The notes under the pieces are model-generated. The model was not told the origin of the DNA. It worked only from the letters and a program-made list of their open reading frames with translations, and ran no database searches. Position numbers and translations under genes: made by a program. A stretch of DNA of 39,390 bases from Candidatus Woesearchaeota archaeon (GTDB lineage: Archaea; Nanobdellota; Nanobdellia; Woesearchaeales; UBA12501). Where the stretch lies: contig JACPCA010000010.1 in the NCBI GenBank assembly GCA_016180035.1, forward strand, positions 1 to 39,390, given 5' to 3'. Below are positions 9,197-18,949 of this stretch, piece by piece (the first letter of the stretch is position 1; the number at the start of each line of letters is the position of its first letter).

Positions 9197-9227
9197 AAAC
9201 AAATACTCAAGAATAGGTGGGAAAAAG

Positions 9228-9785
9228 ATGGAAAACCAAAAACAGGAAAGAAAACAACAAGAACCGGAAACAGGCCTCCCTAAAATAGAGAAAGAGGAGA
9301 AAACAAAAAACAGCGAGAAAAAAAGTGATACCACTCAAACCATCGCCGGCCTTACCCGGGCCAACGCTGACCTCACCACTACCCTCAAGCATCTTCAGGC
9401 TGATTTTGAGAACTACAAGAAGCGTGTCGATCGCGACCAGGAAGAGTACAAGAAGTTCGCTGCAAAAAACATCATCGCCAATATCCTTCCCATCATGGAT
9501 ACCTTTGACCAGGCCCTGCGGGAAATAAAACCGGAAGACAAGAAAAAAGAGTTCGTCAAGGGCATCGAGCTCTTGTATGCCCAGCTCTATTCCTTCCTTG
9601 AATCCTGCGGTGTCAAAAAGATGCAAAGCATCGGAATGCCATACAATCCCTTATCCCACGAAGCGCTCCTGGCCGAAGAAGCCAAGGACGCTGCACAAAA
9701 AAACAAGGTCATTGAAGAATTCCAGCCCGGATACCTGATGCACGGCAAAGTGATCCGGCATGCCAAAGTGAAGATTGGAAGATGA
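9228..9785 (+). CDS. grpE: GrpE nucleotide exchange factor
   Basis: LKHLQADFENYKKRVDRDQEEYKKFAAKNIIANILPIMDTFDQAL...GYLMHGKVIRHAKVKI; located before dnaK. Confidence 0.95.
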   Translation: MENQKQERKQQEPETGLPKIEKEEKTKNSEKKSDTTQTIAGLTRANADLTTTLKHLQADFENYKKRVDRDQEEYKKFAAKNIIANILPIMDTFDQALREIKPEDKKKEFVKGIELLYAQLYSFLESCGVKKMQSIGMPYNPLSHEALLAEEAKDAAQKNKVIEEFQPGYLMHGKVIRHAKVKIGR

Positions 9786-10419
9786 TAAGATAAACGGAAA
9801 AAAGCAGGAAAAAATGGCAGGACCTAACAACACGGGCAGGAGCAGCAAGAAACTGTTCATCATCACCAAAGACACGCCAAAAGAGCAGATGATTGCGCTC
9901 GCCCCGCCATGCCAGTGCAGCAAGTGCGAGAACGGATGCCATTACGGAAGCGGCGTGCTGGATGACAGCGACCTGCAGCCCATGGCAGGCTATCTCCACA
10001 TCAGCGTCGAGAAGCTCAAAGAGAAGCATCTGGAACGCGTCGAAAAGTTCAACACCGCCAAGTACCGCCCAAAAATAAAACGCGAGCACAACAAGCCTTA
10101 TGGCGCCTGCACGTTTTTCAGCAGATGGAAAGGATGCACAATCCATCCGGTGAAGCCGCTCGAATGCAAGACCTCAACAGGCTGCGGAGCGCACGGAGAA
10201 ACAGCATCGGTGTGGTTTGACATCAGCCAGTTCGTCAACAAAGATGATCCGGAATCCATACGCCAGTTTGCCGCCTACCTCCAGTCCGGCGGCAAGACGA
10301 TCCCTGGAGCATCGCTCCAGGATCTTGTTCCGGATGGACGCAAGCTCAAGGACATCTTGTCCTACAAGATATTGAAACAGGATGATGCAGAAAAATATCA
10401 TGATGCAGAAAAAAATTAA
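9775..10419 (+). CDS. YkgJ-like (UPF0153) cysteine-cluster protein; start may be ATG 9814
   Basis: CQCSKCENGCHYGSG...YGACTFFSRWKGCTIHPVKPLECKTSTGC. Confidence 0.82.
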   Translation: MEDDKINGKKQEKMAGPNNTGRSSKKLFIITKDTPKEQMIALAPPCQCSKCENGCHYGSGVLDDSDLQPMAGYLHISVEKLKEKHLERVEKFNTAKYRPKIKREHNKPYGACTFFSRWKGCTIHPVKPLECKTSTGCGAHGETASVWFDISQFVNKDDPESIRQFAAYLQSGGKTIPGASLQDLVPDGRKLKDILSYKILKQDDAEKYHDAEKN

Positions 10420-10464
10420 AAAGAAAAAAGAGTAAAACACCGCGATACAACGGAGGAACAAACC

Positions 10465-12375
10465 ATGGCAAGATCAAAAGCGATAGGAATCGATTTAGGG
10501 ACAACTTTTTCAGCAGTAGCCATTCTTGAGGCAGGGAAGCCGGTGATCATCCCGAACGCTGAAGGCGACCGGACAACGCCAAGCGTCGTCACCATCAAGG
10601 ACGGCGACCGCGTCGTCGGAAAAGTCGCGCGGAACCAGGCCATCATCAGCCCGGCAAACACCGTGCGGAGCATCAAGCGCCACATGGGCGACAAGGATTT
10701 CAAGGTCACCATCGATGATGATTCGTACAGCCCGCAGGAGATCAGCGCGATGATCCTGCAGAAGCTCAAGCAGGACGCCGAAGCCTATCTCGGCCATCCG
10801 GTGAAAGACGCTGTTGTCACGGTTCCAGCCTATTTTAACGACTCCCAGCGCCAGGCAACAAAAGATGCAGGAAAGATTGCCGGCCTGAACGTGCTCCGCA
10901 TCATCAACGAGCCGACAGCAGCCTCCTTGGCATACGGGCTTGACAAGAGCAATGATCACACCATCCTCGTCTTCGACTTCGGCGGCGGAACATTTGACGT
11001 CTCTGTCCTCGAACTCGGCGACGGCGTGTTCGAAGTCAAGGCGACCTCCGGCGATAACCATCTCGGCGGCGACGATATTGACGACATCATCATTGACTGG
11101 CTTGCAGACCAGTTCAAAAAAGAGCACCGCATCGACCTGCGCAGCGACAAGGTTGCCCATCAGCGCCTGAAAGAGGCAGCAGAAAAGGCAAAGATCGAAC
11201 TGTCCTCTGCCCAGAAGGCGCCGATCAACCTTCCGTTCATCACTGCGGACCAGACCGGGCCGAAACACCTGAATGTTGACCTGACAAGAGCCCTGTTCGA
11301 AAAGCTGATCGAACCGATCCTGAAGCGGCTCGAGAGCCCGACCAGGCAGGCGATCAAGGATGCCAAGCTCGACTCCAGCGGCATCGACAAGGTCGTCTTT
11401 GTCGGCGGATCAACCAGGATCCCCGGTGTCCAGCGCCTCGTGAAGGACCTGCTCGGCAAAGAGGGCGACAAGTCCGTCAATCCCGACGAGGCAGTCGCGC
11501 TTGGCGCTGCCATCCAGGCAGGCATTCTCGGCGGAGAGATCAAGGACGTGCTGCTGTTAGATGTCACCCCGCTCAGCCTCGGCATTGAGACATTAGGCGG
11601 CGTGTCCACCAAGCTGATCGAGAAGAACACGACCATCCCGACGAAGAAATCGCAGGTCTTCAGCACGGCATCAGACAACCAGCCGGCAGTCACCATCCAC
11701 GTGCTGCAGGGCGAGCGAAGCATGGCAGCAGACAACAAGAGCCTTGGCCGGTTCGATCTTGTCGGCATCCCTGCTGCGCCGCGCGGCGTGCCGCAGATCG
11801 AGGTCACGTTCGACATTGACGCGAACGGCATCGTGAACGTCTCTGCCAAAGATCTCGGCACGGGAAAAGAGCAGAAGATCACGGTCAGCGGCTCCGGCAA
11901 CCTGTCCAAGGACGACATCGAGCGGATGAGAAAAGAGGCAGAATCGAACGCTGATGACGACCAAAAGAAGCGGGAAGAAGTAGAGATCATCAACCAGGCG
12001 GACACGCTTGCCTACACGACAGAAAAGGCCATGAAAGACATGGAAGGCAAGGTTGATGAGGCAAAACTCAAGCCGCTGAAAGAAGGCATCGGGGAGCTTA
12101 AGAAGCTTCTGGAGCCAAAAGACAAGGACGTTGCTGCCCTCAAGAGCAAGCTGGACGAGATCAACAAGCTCGCGCAGGACGCAGCCACGGAGCTGTACCA
12201 AAAGGCTGCTGCGAAAGCGAAAGAAGGCCACGACGGCGGCAGCGCTGGCAGTGAAGGCATGAGCGACGATGACGTCCGAAACACCTTTGGCGGAAAGCCA
12301 GGCGGCAAAGCAAAAGATACTGTCGTTGATGCCGACTTCAAGGTGGATGAGGAGAAGAAAGGAAAGAAGAAATGA
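10465..12375 (+). CDS. dnaK: Molecular chaperone DnaK (Hsp70)
   Basis: [62 protein letters not shown]. Confidence 0.98.
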   Translation: MARSKAIGIDLGTTFSAVAILEAGKPVIIPNAEGDRTTPSVVTIKDGDRVVGKVARNQAIISPANTVRSIKRHMGDKDFKVTIDDDSYSPQEISAMILQKLKQDAEAYLGHPVKDAVVTVPAYFNDSQRQATKDAGKIAGLNVLRIINEPTAASLAYGLDKSNDHTILVFDFGGGTFDVSVLELGDGVFEVKATSGDNHLGGDDIDDIIIDWLADQFKKEHRIDLRSDKVAHQRLKEAAEKAKIELSSAQKAPINLPFITADQTGPKHLNVDLTRALFEKLIEPILKRLESPTRQAIKDAKLDSSGIDKVVFVGGSTRIPGVQRLVKDLLGKEGDKSVNPDEAVALGAAIQAGILGGEIKDVLLLDVTPLSLGIETLGGVSTKLIEKNTTIPTKKSQVFSTASDNQPAVTIHVLQGERSMAADNKSLGRFDLVGIPAAPRGVPQIEVTFDIDANGIVNVSAKDLGTGKEQKITVSGSGNLSKDDIERMRKEAESNADDDQKKREEVEIINQADTLAYTTEKAMKDMEGKVDEAKLKPLKEGIGELKKLLEPKDKDVAALKSKLDEINKLAQDAATELYQKAAAKAKEGHDGGSAGSEGMSDDDVRNTFGGKPGGKAKDTVVDADFKVDEEKKGKKK

Positions 12376-12423
12376 TCAGGACATCTGTGCCAGCGGCTCT
12401 GTAGAAAATGTCGCCCTACATGG

Positions 12424-12493
12424 GGGCGCCGCCGTGCCTAAACGTTGTTTAGGTCTCTTTTATTTCCCACCTCGCCCGGGCAGGGTGGGAAAT
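12424..12493. mobile_element. Truncated palindromic element (family 2, copy B): GGGCGCCGCCGTG end plus core hairpin, right end missing
   Basis: 12424-12436 equals 27885-27897; core CCCACCTCGCCCGGGCAGGGTGGG is identical to the copy at 27923-27946. Confidence 0.75.
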
Positions 12494-12540
12494 GCCTCCG
12501 CCATCATAACCTTAATAAACCACCAAGATGGGGAAACCCC

Positions 12541-13032
12541 ATGACCCTTATTGATACCCCGTGCACCCCTTCATCGTTCGATCGCCTTGCCGCGCTGTGC
12601 AGGGAAATTGCAGCCAAAGACAGATGGAAGCAGAAGCAGACCATCCTCTCGTTTTACCCGTTCATTCTTGAAGAGGCCCGCGAATTGGAAGAGGCTGTCA
12701 AGAACAACGATGCGAATGAGCTGAAAGAAGAGCTCGGCGACCTGATGTGGGACATCCTCCATATCAGCATGATCGCGGAGCGCGATGGGCTGTTCACGCT
12801 CCATGACGTGCTGGATGGCGTGCATCAAAAGATGACGGAGCGGCACCCGCATGTCATCGGAGAAGGCGCGCCGCGGGAGATGACACAGGGCGAGTGGAAC
12901 AGCATCAAGCAGCGCCAGAACGAACGGAAGAAAGGCAGCCCTGCTGTTCCAATAACCCTGCCAATAATCCCAAGCGCGGTACTTCCGATCAGACAGGAAA
13001 AACAAGAGAGAATAAACGAGGGAACAGCATGA
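12541..13032 (+). CDS. mazG: MazG-type nucleotide pyrophosphohydrolase
   Basis: EEARELEEAVKNNDANELKEELGDLMWDILHISMIAE. Confidence 0.9.
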   Translation: MTLIDTPCTPSSFDRLAALCREIAAKDRWKQKQTILSFYPFILEEARELEEAVKNNDANELKEELGDLMWDILHISMIAERDGLFTLHDVLDGVHQKMTERHPHVIGEGAPREMTQGEWNSIKQRQNERKKGSPAVPITLPIIPSAVLPIRQEKQERINEGTA

Positions 13033-13673
13033 GAGCGCCGTCAGCGAGCCATGCTACAACAAGCCTCCCGAGCATTGAGCAGGCGCTTGCCTTGTTTGAC
13101 GAGTACAAGGTGCCAAAAAATATCAAGGCCCACTGCCAAAAAGTCAGCGAGGTTGCCACTTTCATCGCTCGCAAGATGGAACGGCGCGGCATGGTGATTG
13201 ACGTGGAGCTTGTCCGCATCGGCGCTGCGCTGCACGACTGGATGAAGGCAGCAACGCTGGAGAGGCTGGAAGAGACCAAGCAGTTCGGCTGCACGCCGAC
13301 TCCGGAAGAGAAGGCCATATGGAAAAAGATCCGCGCCCGATTTGCAGGAAAGCACGAAGGAGAGATCGCGGCAGAGCTGCTGCAGGACAAGTATCCTCAA
13401 CTGGCGGCCTTCCTCCGAAAAAAAGATGCGATTATGATAGCGCCAGATGCGCCCCAGTCATGGGAATTGCGGATGGTCCACTACGCTGACTGGCGCGTGC
13501 TTGGCGATACGATAGTTTCGCTTCAGGAGCGGATGGACGATATGTCGCAGCGGTATGCTGTCAAGATCGCAACGCGCGGCCCGGCATGGTGGACGATGAC
13601 CCAGCAAAAAGAATTGGAAAGCGAAGCCATGATCTGCACAGCAGCCGGCATCACCCCGAAGGATATCCGATGA
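13029..13673 (+). CDS. HD-domain hydrolase
   Basis: HCQKVSEVATFIARKMERRGMVIDVELVRIGAALHDWMKA, H...HD motif; start set by ATGA overlap with mazG. Confidence 0.82.
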   Translation: MRAPSASHATTSLPSIEQALALFDEYKVPKNIKAHCQKVSEVATFIARKMERRGMVIDVELVRIGAALHDWMKAATLERLEETKQFGCTPTPEEKAIWKKIRARFAGKHEGEIAAELLQDKYPQLAAFLRKKDAIMIAPDAPQSWELRMVHYADWRVLGDTIVSLQERMDDMSQRYAVKIATRGPAWWTMTQQKELESEAMICTAAGITPKDIR

Positions 13674-14431
13674 CAACCCAACACGCGATGGCGATGAAGC
13701 GATCAATAATGCAGAAGGAAGCTCCAACAATGATGGAGAAGCAGGCTCCGATGAAAGAGCAGCCTTCACGCGTGCCAAACGGCTCTGCCATCAAAGCGGT
13801 CATATTCGACTATGACGGCGTGCTCGTAGATTCCCTGCACATCGGCTTCGAGGCATACCAGGAGATAGCAGCATTTGCCAATTCAAAAGGATTCTCGACG
13901 GTTGACGAGTTCAAGGAAGCGCAAACACAAGGGTACCTCACCACCATGAAAGAATGGGGGATCGTAACTCCCGAACAGATCAGGATGGCAGGAATCATCT
14001 ACCAGGAGTCAACGAAGAAGCGCCATGGCAGCATCCGCCTGCCGCACAACCTGAAGAAAACGCTCGACGAGCTCTCCAAAAAATACACCCTTGCCATCTG
14101 CTCGGCAACGTATGTCACCATCATCAGCGATGCATTATCCCGCCACGGCTTGCACGGCTATTTCAGGCACATCACCGGCCATGAAGACTATCGGGGAAAG
14201 ACGAAGCCGGATCCGATGGTGATCCAGACGTGCCTGGCAAGGCTGAACATCAAGCCGCACGAAGCAGTCTATGTCGGCGACATGGTGCATGACATCCGGA
14301 TGGGAAAGGCAGCCAACATCAAGACGATCATCGTGCACGGCAGCAGCTGGAATACGAAAGATACGCTCGCCAGCGAAAAGCCAGACGTGCTGATCGAAGC
14401 CTTCAGCGATCTCTGCAAGGTGCTCTCATGA
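13670..14431 (+). CDS. HAD-superfamily hydrolase (phosphoglycolate-phosphatase-like)
   Basis: [23 protein letters not shown]...AICSATY...[37 protein letters not shown]; start set by ATGA overlap. Confidence 0.88.
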   Translation: MTTQHAMAMKRSIMQKEAPTMMEKQAPMKEQPSRVPNGSAIKAVIFDYDGVLVDSLHIGFEAYQEIAAFANSKGFSTVDEFKEAQTQGYLTTMKEWGIVTPEQIRMAGIIYQESTKKRHGSIRLPHNLKKTLDELSKKYTLAICSATYVTIISDALSRHGLHGYFRHITGHEDYRGKTKPDPMVIQTCLARLNIKPHEAVYVGDMVHDIRMGKAANIKTIIVHGSSWNTKDTLASEKPDVLIEAFSDLCKVLS

Positions 14432-15558
14432 CAAAAAAAGAATATTATTCAACGCTTGGCGTGGACAAGAACGCCAGCAAGGAAGAGATCAAGAAAGCGT
14501 ACAAGAAGCTCGCCAAGCAGTACCACCCGGACCTGAACAAGAGCCCGGGAGCAGAGCAGAAATTCAAAGAGATCAATGAGGCAGCTGCCGTGCTTGGCGA
14601 TGATGAAAAGCGTCGGCAGTACGACCAGTTCGGCACGGCAGACTTTTCCAATATGGGCGGGCAGGGCGGGTTTGACTACAGCGAATTCATGCGCGGAGCA
14701 GACTTCACGTTTGACTTCGGCGACATCTTTGACCAGGTCTTCGGCGGGGGGGCAGGAAGGCGAAGCGGGCGGCGGCGCGCAGCCAGAGGATCAGACTTAT
14801 TGTACAACTTGGAGATAACTCTAGAAGAGGCAGTGTTTGGTGTTGAAAAGACGCTGTCCATCCCGCGGATGGAGCACTGCAGCACCTGCAAGGGCAGCGG
14901 GGCAAAAGACAGTTCCGCAGTCACCACCTGCCAAACCTGCCATGGGCGGGGCATGGTGCAGCAGGCACAGCGCACCCCCTTCGGCATCTTCGCCACCACC
15001 AGCACCTGCCGGCACTGCGGGGGAGAAGGCAGCGTCGTCAAGGATGCCTGTCCGGACTGCGATGGCACGGGCTTGGTAAAGCAGGCGAGAAAGATAACGA
15101 TCAATATCCCCTCCGGTATTGAGACCGGCATGCGCCTCCGAAGCCAGGGCCAAGGCGAAGCTGGCGAGAAAGGAGGGCCATCCGACGACCTGTACGTCCA
15201 GCTCCATGTTCTTGAGCATGATACGTTCGAGCGCCACGGGCATGACCTCTACACTGAAGTTGCGATCAGCTTTGTCCAGGCAGCGCTTGGCGGAGAGATA
15301 GATGTTCCTCTCTTAGACGGAAAGAACGCGCGGCTAGAAATTCCTGCTGGAACACAGACCAACACCATCTTCCGATTGAAAGGAAAAGGCGTAGATACAG
15401 CACACCGCACCGGCGACCTTCAGGCGCGTGCCGTCATCCAGACGCCAGCCAGGCTGAGTAAGAAGCAGAAAGAGCTTCTTGTCCAGTTTGCCAAGGAGGG
15501 AGGAGACAAGCTCGAGCCGCAGAAAGGATTCTTCTCGAGATTGAAGGAGAAGTTGTGA
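14428..15558 (+). CDS. dnaJ: Chaperone DnaJ (Hsp40)
   Basis: J domain with HPD, G/F region and four zinc-finger CxxCxGxG-type repeats. Confidence 0.97.
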   Translation: MTKKEYYSTLGVDKNASKEEIKKAYKKLAKQYHPDLNKSPGAEQKFKEINEAAAVLGDDEKRRQYDQFGTADFSNMGGQGGFDYSEFMRGADFTFDFGDIFDQVFGGGAGRRSGRRRAARGSDLLYNLEITLEEAVFGVEKTLSIPRMEHCSTCKGSGAKDSSAVTTCQTCHGRGMVQQAQRTPFGIFATTSTCRHCGGEGSVVKDACPDCDGTGLVKQARKITINIPSGIETGMRLRSQGQGEAGEKGGPSDDLYVQLHVLEHDTFERHGHDLYTEVAISFVQAALGGEIDVPLLDGKNARLEIPAGTQTNTIFRLKGKGVDTAHRTGDLQARAVIQTPARLSKKQKELLVQFAKEGGDKLEPQKGFFSRLKEKL

Positions 15559-15638
15559 GGTGGTTTCTGTTCTGCTATTCCACAGGAGAAAGAGAGGAGA
15601 AAAAAGAGGATTTTTTGGGAGAGGATAATTTGACGAAG

Positions 15639-16886
15639 TTATCCGGCTAATAACCACTTCCAGAGAGGGATAAAGGTGACCTGAATATTCTTTTTTTTCG
15701 TCACGTCATCTGTATCTTTGGTTATTACGAGCAATTCTTTACCTTTTAATTTCTTTGCTACAGCAAGGGCGTTTTTAATCTCTGGATCTTCACTAAACTT
15801 TACTTCGATAAGAAGATTATTATGAACCACATCAATTTCATAGTACTCTCTCCAAAAGAATTTTGCGCCAAGATGTGAAACCACTGCATTTTCGGCAAGT
15901 TGCGGAAGCAAAATAAGCAATTCCTTCTCTGAAGAAAAAGCAGCAGCCAAGGATGGTGTGCCCAAGTATGCCTTTTTTGCTTTTCGCGCACGGGCAACTG
16001 GAGAACCGCGGTAGTTATAAAGGAATCGAACTAAAAAAGCGCTTTCCAAATAACCAACATATTTTGAGACTGTTTGATACGTCACTTTTAAAGCAGAAGC
16101 GAAGGTTGCATATTCTATCAAACTTCCGGGCTTTCTGGCGATGATCTCAAACAGTTCACGCAAAACTGCTGGTTCGGCGACATCGTATACCTGGGGGATA
16201 TCATAAAAAATTATTTTTTCAACAATGCTTTTTACATAATTACCTATCTTTTCAAAGTCCGTTTCGCGTATCATTTCTGGAAATCCGCCAGTAGTAAGAT
16301 AAGATACTAATTCTTTCTTTAGGGTTGATTTCTGTATCTTGGTATCTTGAAACGAGATATTTTTAAGGGTAAGAAATTCCCTAAAGCTCAAGGGAAGAAG
16401 TTCAAACTCATAAATTCTTCCTGCAAGGCTCTCTTTTGATTTTTTTAGGAAGATACTTGAAGAGCCAGAGATAAAAAATTTTATTCCGCCGAGGTCGTAA
16501 TACCTCTTAAGGATGATCTGCCAGTCCTTTACATGGGTGATTTCATCAAAAAAAACATACACCCCCTTAAGTTCTTTCTTAAGAATTTCCGTTTCATAAA
16601 GGCTTAGGATAGTTTCGATGATTTCCGGCTCTTTTCCCAGCAGTTCATCAAAGGAGAAATAGAAAAGATGTTTTGGCTCATTTTCCCGCAAGAGATCATT
16701 TATCATCTGGTACAGCAAGGTCGTTTTACCGACCCTTCGCAGGCCAACAACGGAAATGATCTGTTTATCTTTTTTATAGTTGAGTAATGATGTATAGAGT
16801 TCCCGTGGGGTTAGAGCTTTTATTGATGAGACTTCTCTCCCTTCCCACCATGGGTTTTGTCGGATAAGACGATCAATCATCTCCAT
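15639..16886 (-). CDS. AAA ATPase with C-terminal DUF4143 (PD-(D/E)XK-like) domain; start moved to ATG 16886
   Basis: VVGLRRVGKTTLLYQMI; GVYVFFDEITHVKDW; FFISGSSSIFLK; C-terminal YYEIDVVHNNLLIEVKF. A TATA-like TTTATATATA sits about 25 nt upstream of 16886, as expected for a leaderless mRNA. Confidence 0.85.
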   Translation of the reverse strand: MEMIDRLIRQNPWWEGREVSSIKALTPRELYTSLLNYKKDKQIISVVGLRRVGKTTLLYQMINDLLRENEPKHLFYFSFDELLGKEPEIIETILSLYETEILKKELKGVYVFFDEITHVKDWQIILKRYYDLGGIKFFISGSSSIFLKKSKESLAGRIYEFELLPLSFREFLTLKNISFQDTKIQKSTLKKELVSYLTTGGFPEMIRETDFEKIGNYVKSIVEKIIFYDIPQVYDVAEPAVLRELFEIIARKPGSLIEYATFASALKVTYQTVSKYVGYLESAFLVRFLYNYRGSPVARARKAKKAYLGTPSLAAAFSSEKELLILLPQLAENAVVSHLGAKFFWREYYEIDVVHNNLLIEVKFSEDPEIKNALAVAKKLKGKELLVITKDTDDVTKKKNIQVTFIPLWKWLLAG

Positions 16887-16929
16887 ATTCTTTAGGAAAT
16901 GGTCTTTATATATAAATCTTTCTATTAAC

Positions 16930-16972
16930 ATACTTTTAAAAGTATATTAATTGTAATTAATCTACTTTTAAA
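16930..16972. promoter_or_regulatory. Palindromic operator candidates upstream of the 15639-16886 ATPase promoter
   Basis: ATACTTTTAAAAGTAT perfect palindrome at 16930-16945; ATTAATTgtAATTAAT at 16946-16961; TACTTTTAAA repeated at 16931-16940 and 16963-16972. Confidence 0.6.
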
Positions 16973-17084
16973 TATGAGCTTAAAACGCGTCAATTGGGAG
17001 TCCGTTGCACGACCCACTATCAACTGGATAAATCACCTGGATAAAGAAAAACCATAGCGGCCAGCCAACGACCAACAAGCTCAA

Positions 17085-17136
17085 GCCGCAGAAAGATTCT
17101 TCTCGAAGTTGAGAGAAAAGTTGTGAGAGGAAAGAG
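17085..17136 (+). pseudogene. Decayed duplicate of the 3' end of dnaJ
   Basis: acaagctcaagccgcagaaagattcttctcgaagttgagagaaaagttgtgag aligns with dnaJ 15506-15557 (acaagctcgagccgcagaaaggattcttctcgagattgaaggagaagttgtgag), roughly 85-90% identity with a frameshifting 1-nt gap. Confidence 0.85.
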
Positions 17137-17245
17137 CAGTTGTGCCATTTTTGACGATTGTAACTCGGTAAAATATAGCTATTTTGCCGATTGGCAATCG
17201 TAACATTTATAACTTTTTTGAGACTAGTTAGAGAATTGAAGAGGA

Positions 17246-17500
17246 TTAACACGCCTCCGCCTGCACATGGAGGTACTGCCCATCATCACAGGAGTATTCT
17301 TCAATCATGCCATCTATGCAGGATGACTGAAACATCTCTGCCGTATCGTCGGGATAAGTATAGGTTACACTGCCATCCAGGTGGTCAAGACAGGGCGAAG
17401 GAAAAGGCGACGAGGCCTTTCCTGCTGGCGCACAACTGGCAAAGGCGAGCAACACGACAAGGCAGGAGATGACGATGGCAGCATCAGCAAGGAATCGCAT
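17246..17500 (-). CDS. Small Cys-containing putative lipoprotein
   Basis: MRFLADAAIVISCLVVLLAFASCAPAGKAS signal with lipobox-like AFASC, then EEYSCDDGQ. Confidence 0.7.
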   Translation of the reverse strand: MRFLADAAIVISCLVVLLAFASCAPAGKASSPFPSPCLDHLDGSVTYTYPDDTAEMFQSSCIDGMIEEYSCDDGQYLHVQAEAC

Positions 17501-17593
17501 ACAAAGATTTAAGCTGGATTTGTTTATAAATATTGCTGTTCGTGTCTCCGTAGCATAGTTAAATAAGAGAGAAAAGGAAAAAGACAGAAAAAA

Positions 17594-17671
17594 TCAAGAG
17601 CTGCATGCAGCCAAGCTGACCAACAGCACCAGAACCACAACAACAGTTGCAACGTCTAGGACATTTCTCAT
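17594..17671 (-). CDS. 25-aa lipobox-only micropeptide (absent from ORF track)
   Basis: MRNVLDVATVVVVLVLLVSLAACSS* preceded by GAGGTGA Shine-Dalgarno and an upstream TATA-like CTTTATATAC. Confidence 0.6.
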   Translation of the reverse strand: MRNVLDVATVVVVLVLLVSLAACSS

Positions 17672-17774
17672 GCGTCACCTCGATTATGATACATATCAAG
17701 AAGAAAAGGTATGCCCGTATATAAAGTATTTGTTTTTCAAAGCGTTCGCTCTGTTTTCAAAGTTTTAGACGTCT

Positions 17775-18284
17775 TCACGCACAAGCCCCTTCCTTGCAGC
17801 CTGCAGGGCACGGCTTGCTGTCCTTTAACGGAAGGTTTGCCGGAGAGCATTTGTAATAGTCCAGCATCGTCCCATCAGCAGAGCAGCTGTTCTGATAGTC
17901 CTGATAAAGGCAGGAATCGAGATAGTCTGTTGCGCCGTCCTTGTTTCGATCCGCGTCTGGCACGGCGTTCTCATGGAGCAGGGTGCAGAGTCCTGGATAG
18001 CCGAGCGAATAGTGGAGGGCAACTTGGCCGCTGGAGTGTGGGGCTGGGTTAGTGATGCAGCTCCTGGCACGGGAGACCTTGCAGCTGCTGTCACAGCCAT
18101 CCTCGTCATCGGCATTTCCGTCGTCACAGGATTCTCCGGTGTCCACGATGCTATTGCCGCAGGAGCTGACTGCCCGGCCGGTAATATCATAAAAAAAAAT
18201 CTTCACGGAGGGAAAGAAAAGGATAAGAGAGATCAAAATAAGTGAAAGAAATAAACCGTAGGATAGGAGTACCAGTTTCTTCAT
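17775..18284 (-). CDS. Secreted protein with Myxococcus-type Cys-rich repeat (DUF4215-like)
   Basis: N-terminal TM; CGNSIVDTGESCDDGNADDEDGCDSSCK; C-terminal CPAGCKEGACA. Confidence 0.82.
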   Translation of the reverse strand: MKKLVLLSYGLFLSLILISLILFFPSVKIFFYDITGRAVSSCGNSIVDTGESCDDGNADDEDGCDSSCKVSRARSCITNPAPHSSGQVALHYSLGYPGLCTLLHENAVPDADRNKDGATDYLDSCLYQDYQNSCSADGTMLDYYKCSPANLPLKDSKPCPAGCKEGACA

Positions 18285-18296
18285 TATCTTCCCTCG

Positions 18297-18947
18297 TCAT
18301 GCAAATATCGTTCCTCGCTCGCCGCAGTCCCCTTTCATCCTGGTATAATACGAGGAATTTGCTCCCCAGCCGATGCACTTGTACCGCGTGGCATTGAGGC
18401 ACAGGTCAGGATCGCCGTATTGGCAGATGCAGTGGCCTTCAAGAAGCTCATTGCCTTGCTCGTCCATGACAGGCTGCCAGGGCTTGCCTTCATTGTCAGT
18501 CAGGATGGGCTGCTGGGCGCACCCGTTCGGGCAGGAGAGAAACTTGTCCCACTGCCCCTTGTTGCACTGATAGAGGTCGCTGCCACGGCATTGGTTATGA
18601 TGGCCTGGCGTGATGACGAGCGGACCGAGCATCACCCAGTCAAAGCATTCCACGCATTCTCCCCTGTCGCAGTAGATCGGGCAGGCCTGGACAAGCGTGT
18701 ACTTGTCATCCTTGCACGCGTACAGATCCTTGTCGGAGCAGATTCTCCGGCCCTCCACGCAAGGCTGGTCAAGGCGCGCTGCCTTGCTGAGCGCGACAAG
18801 GTCGGAATAGATGATATCGCGAGAGACGGTGTTCCCAGTGACAGGAGCAGAAGAAGCAGTGGGAAAGAAGGATTGGTACCCGATAAGGAAGAGCATACCT
18901 GCCACAAGAACGACAATGGCCAGCAAAAATTCGTGGTGCTGCGCCAT
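18297..18947 (-). CDS. Membrane-anchored Cys-rich extracellular protein
   Basis: N-terminal TM FLLAIVVLVAGMLFLIGY, then repeated CSDKDLYACKDDKYTLVQACPIYCDRGECV-type modules. Confidence 0.75.
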   Translation of the reverse strand: MAQHHEFLLAIVVLVAGMLFLIGYQSFFPTASSAPVTGNTVSRDIIYSDLVALSKAARLDQPCVEGRRICSDKDLYACKDDKYTLVQACPIYCDRGECVECFDWVMLGPLVITPGHHNQCRGSDLYQCNKGQWDKFLSCPNGCAQQPILTDNEGKPWQPVMDEQGNELLEGHCICQYGDPDLCLNATRYKCIGWGANSSYYTRMKGDCGERGTIFA

Positions 18948-18949
18948 GA

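Noticed and set aside
11160-12005. 281-aa minus-strand ORF, also 10510-11268 minus
   Set aside because: Antisense shadow frames of dnaK.
12391-12424. GGCTCTGT at 12394 as a remnant of a family-1 element
   Set aside because: Only 8 bases match and no partner arm is present; too weak to call.
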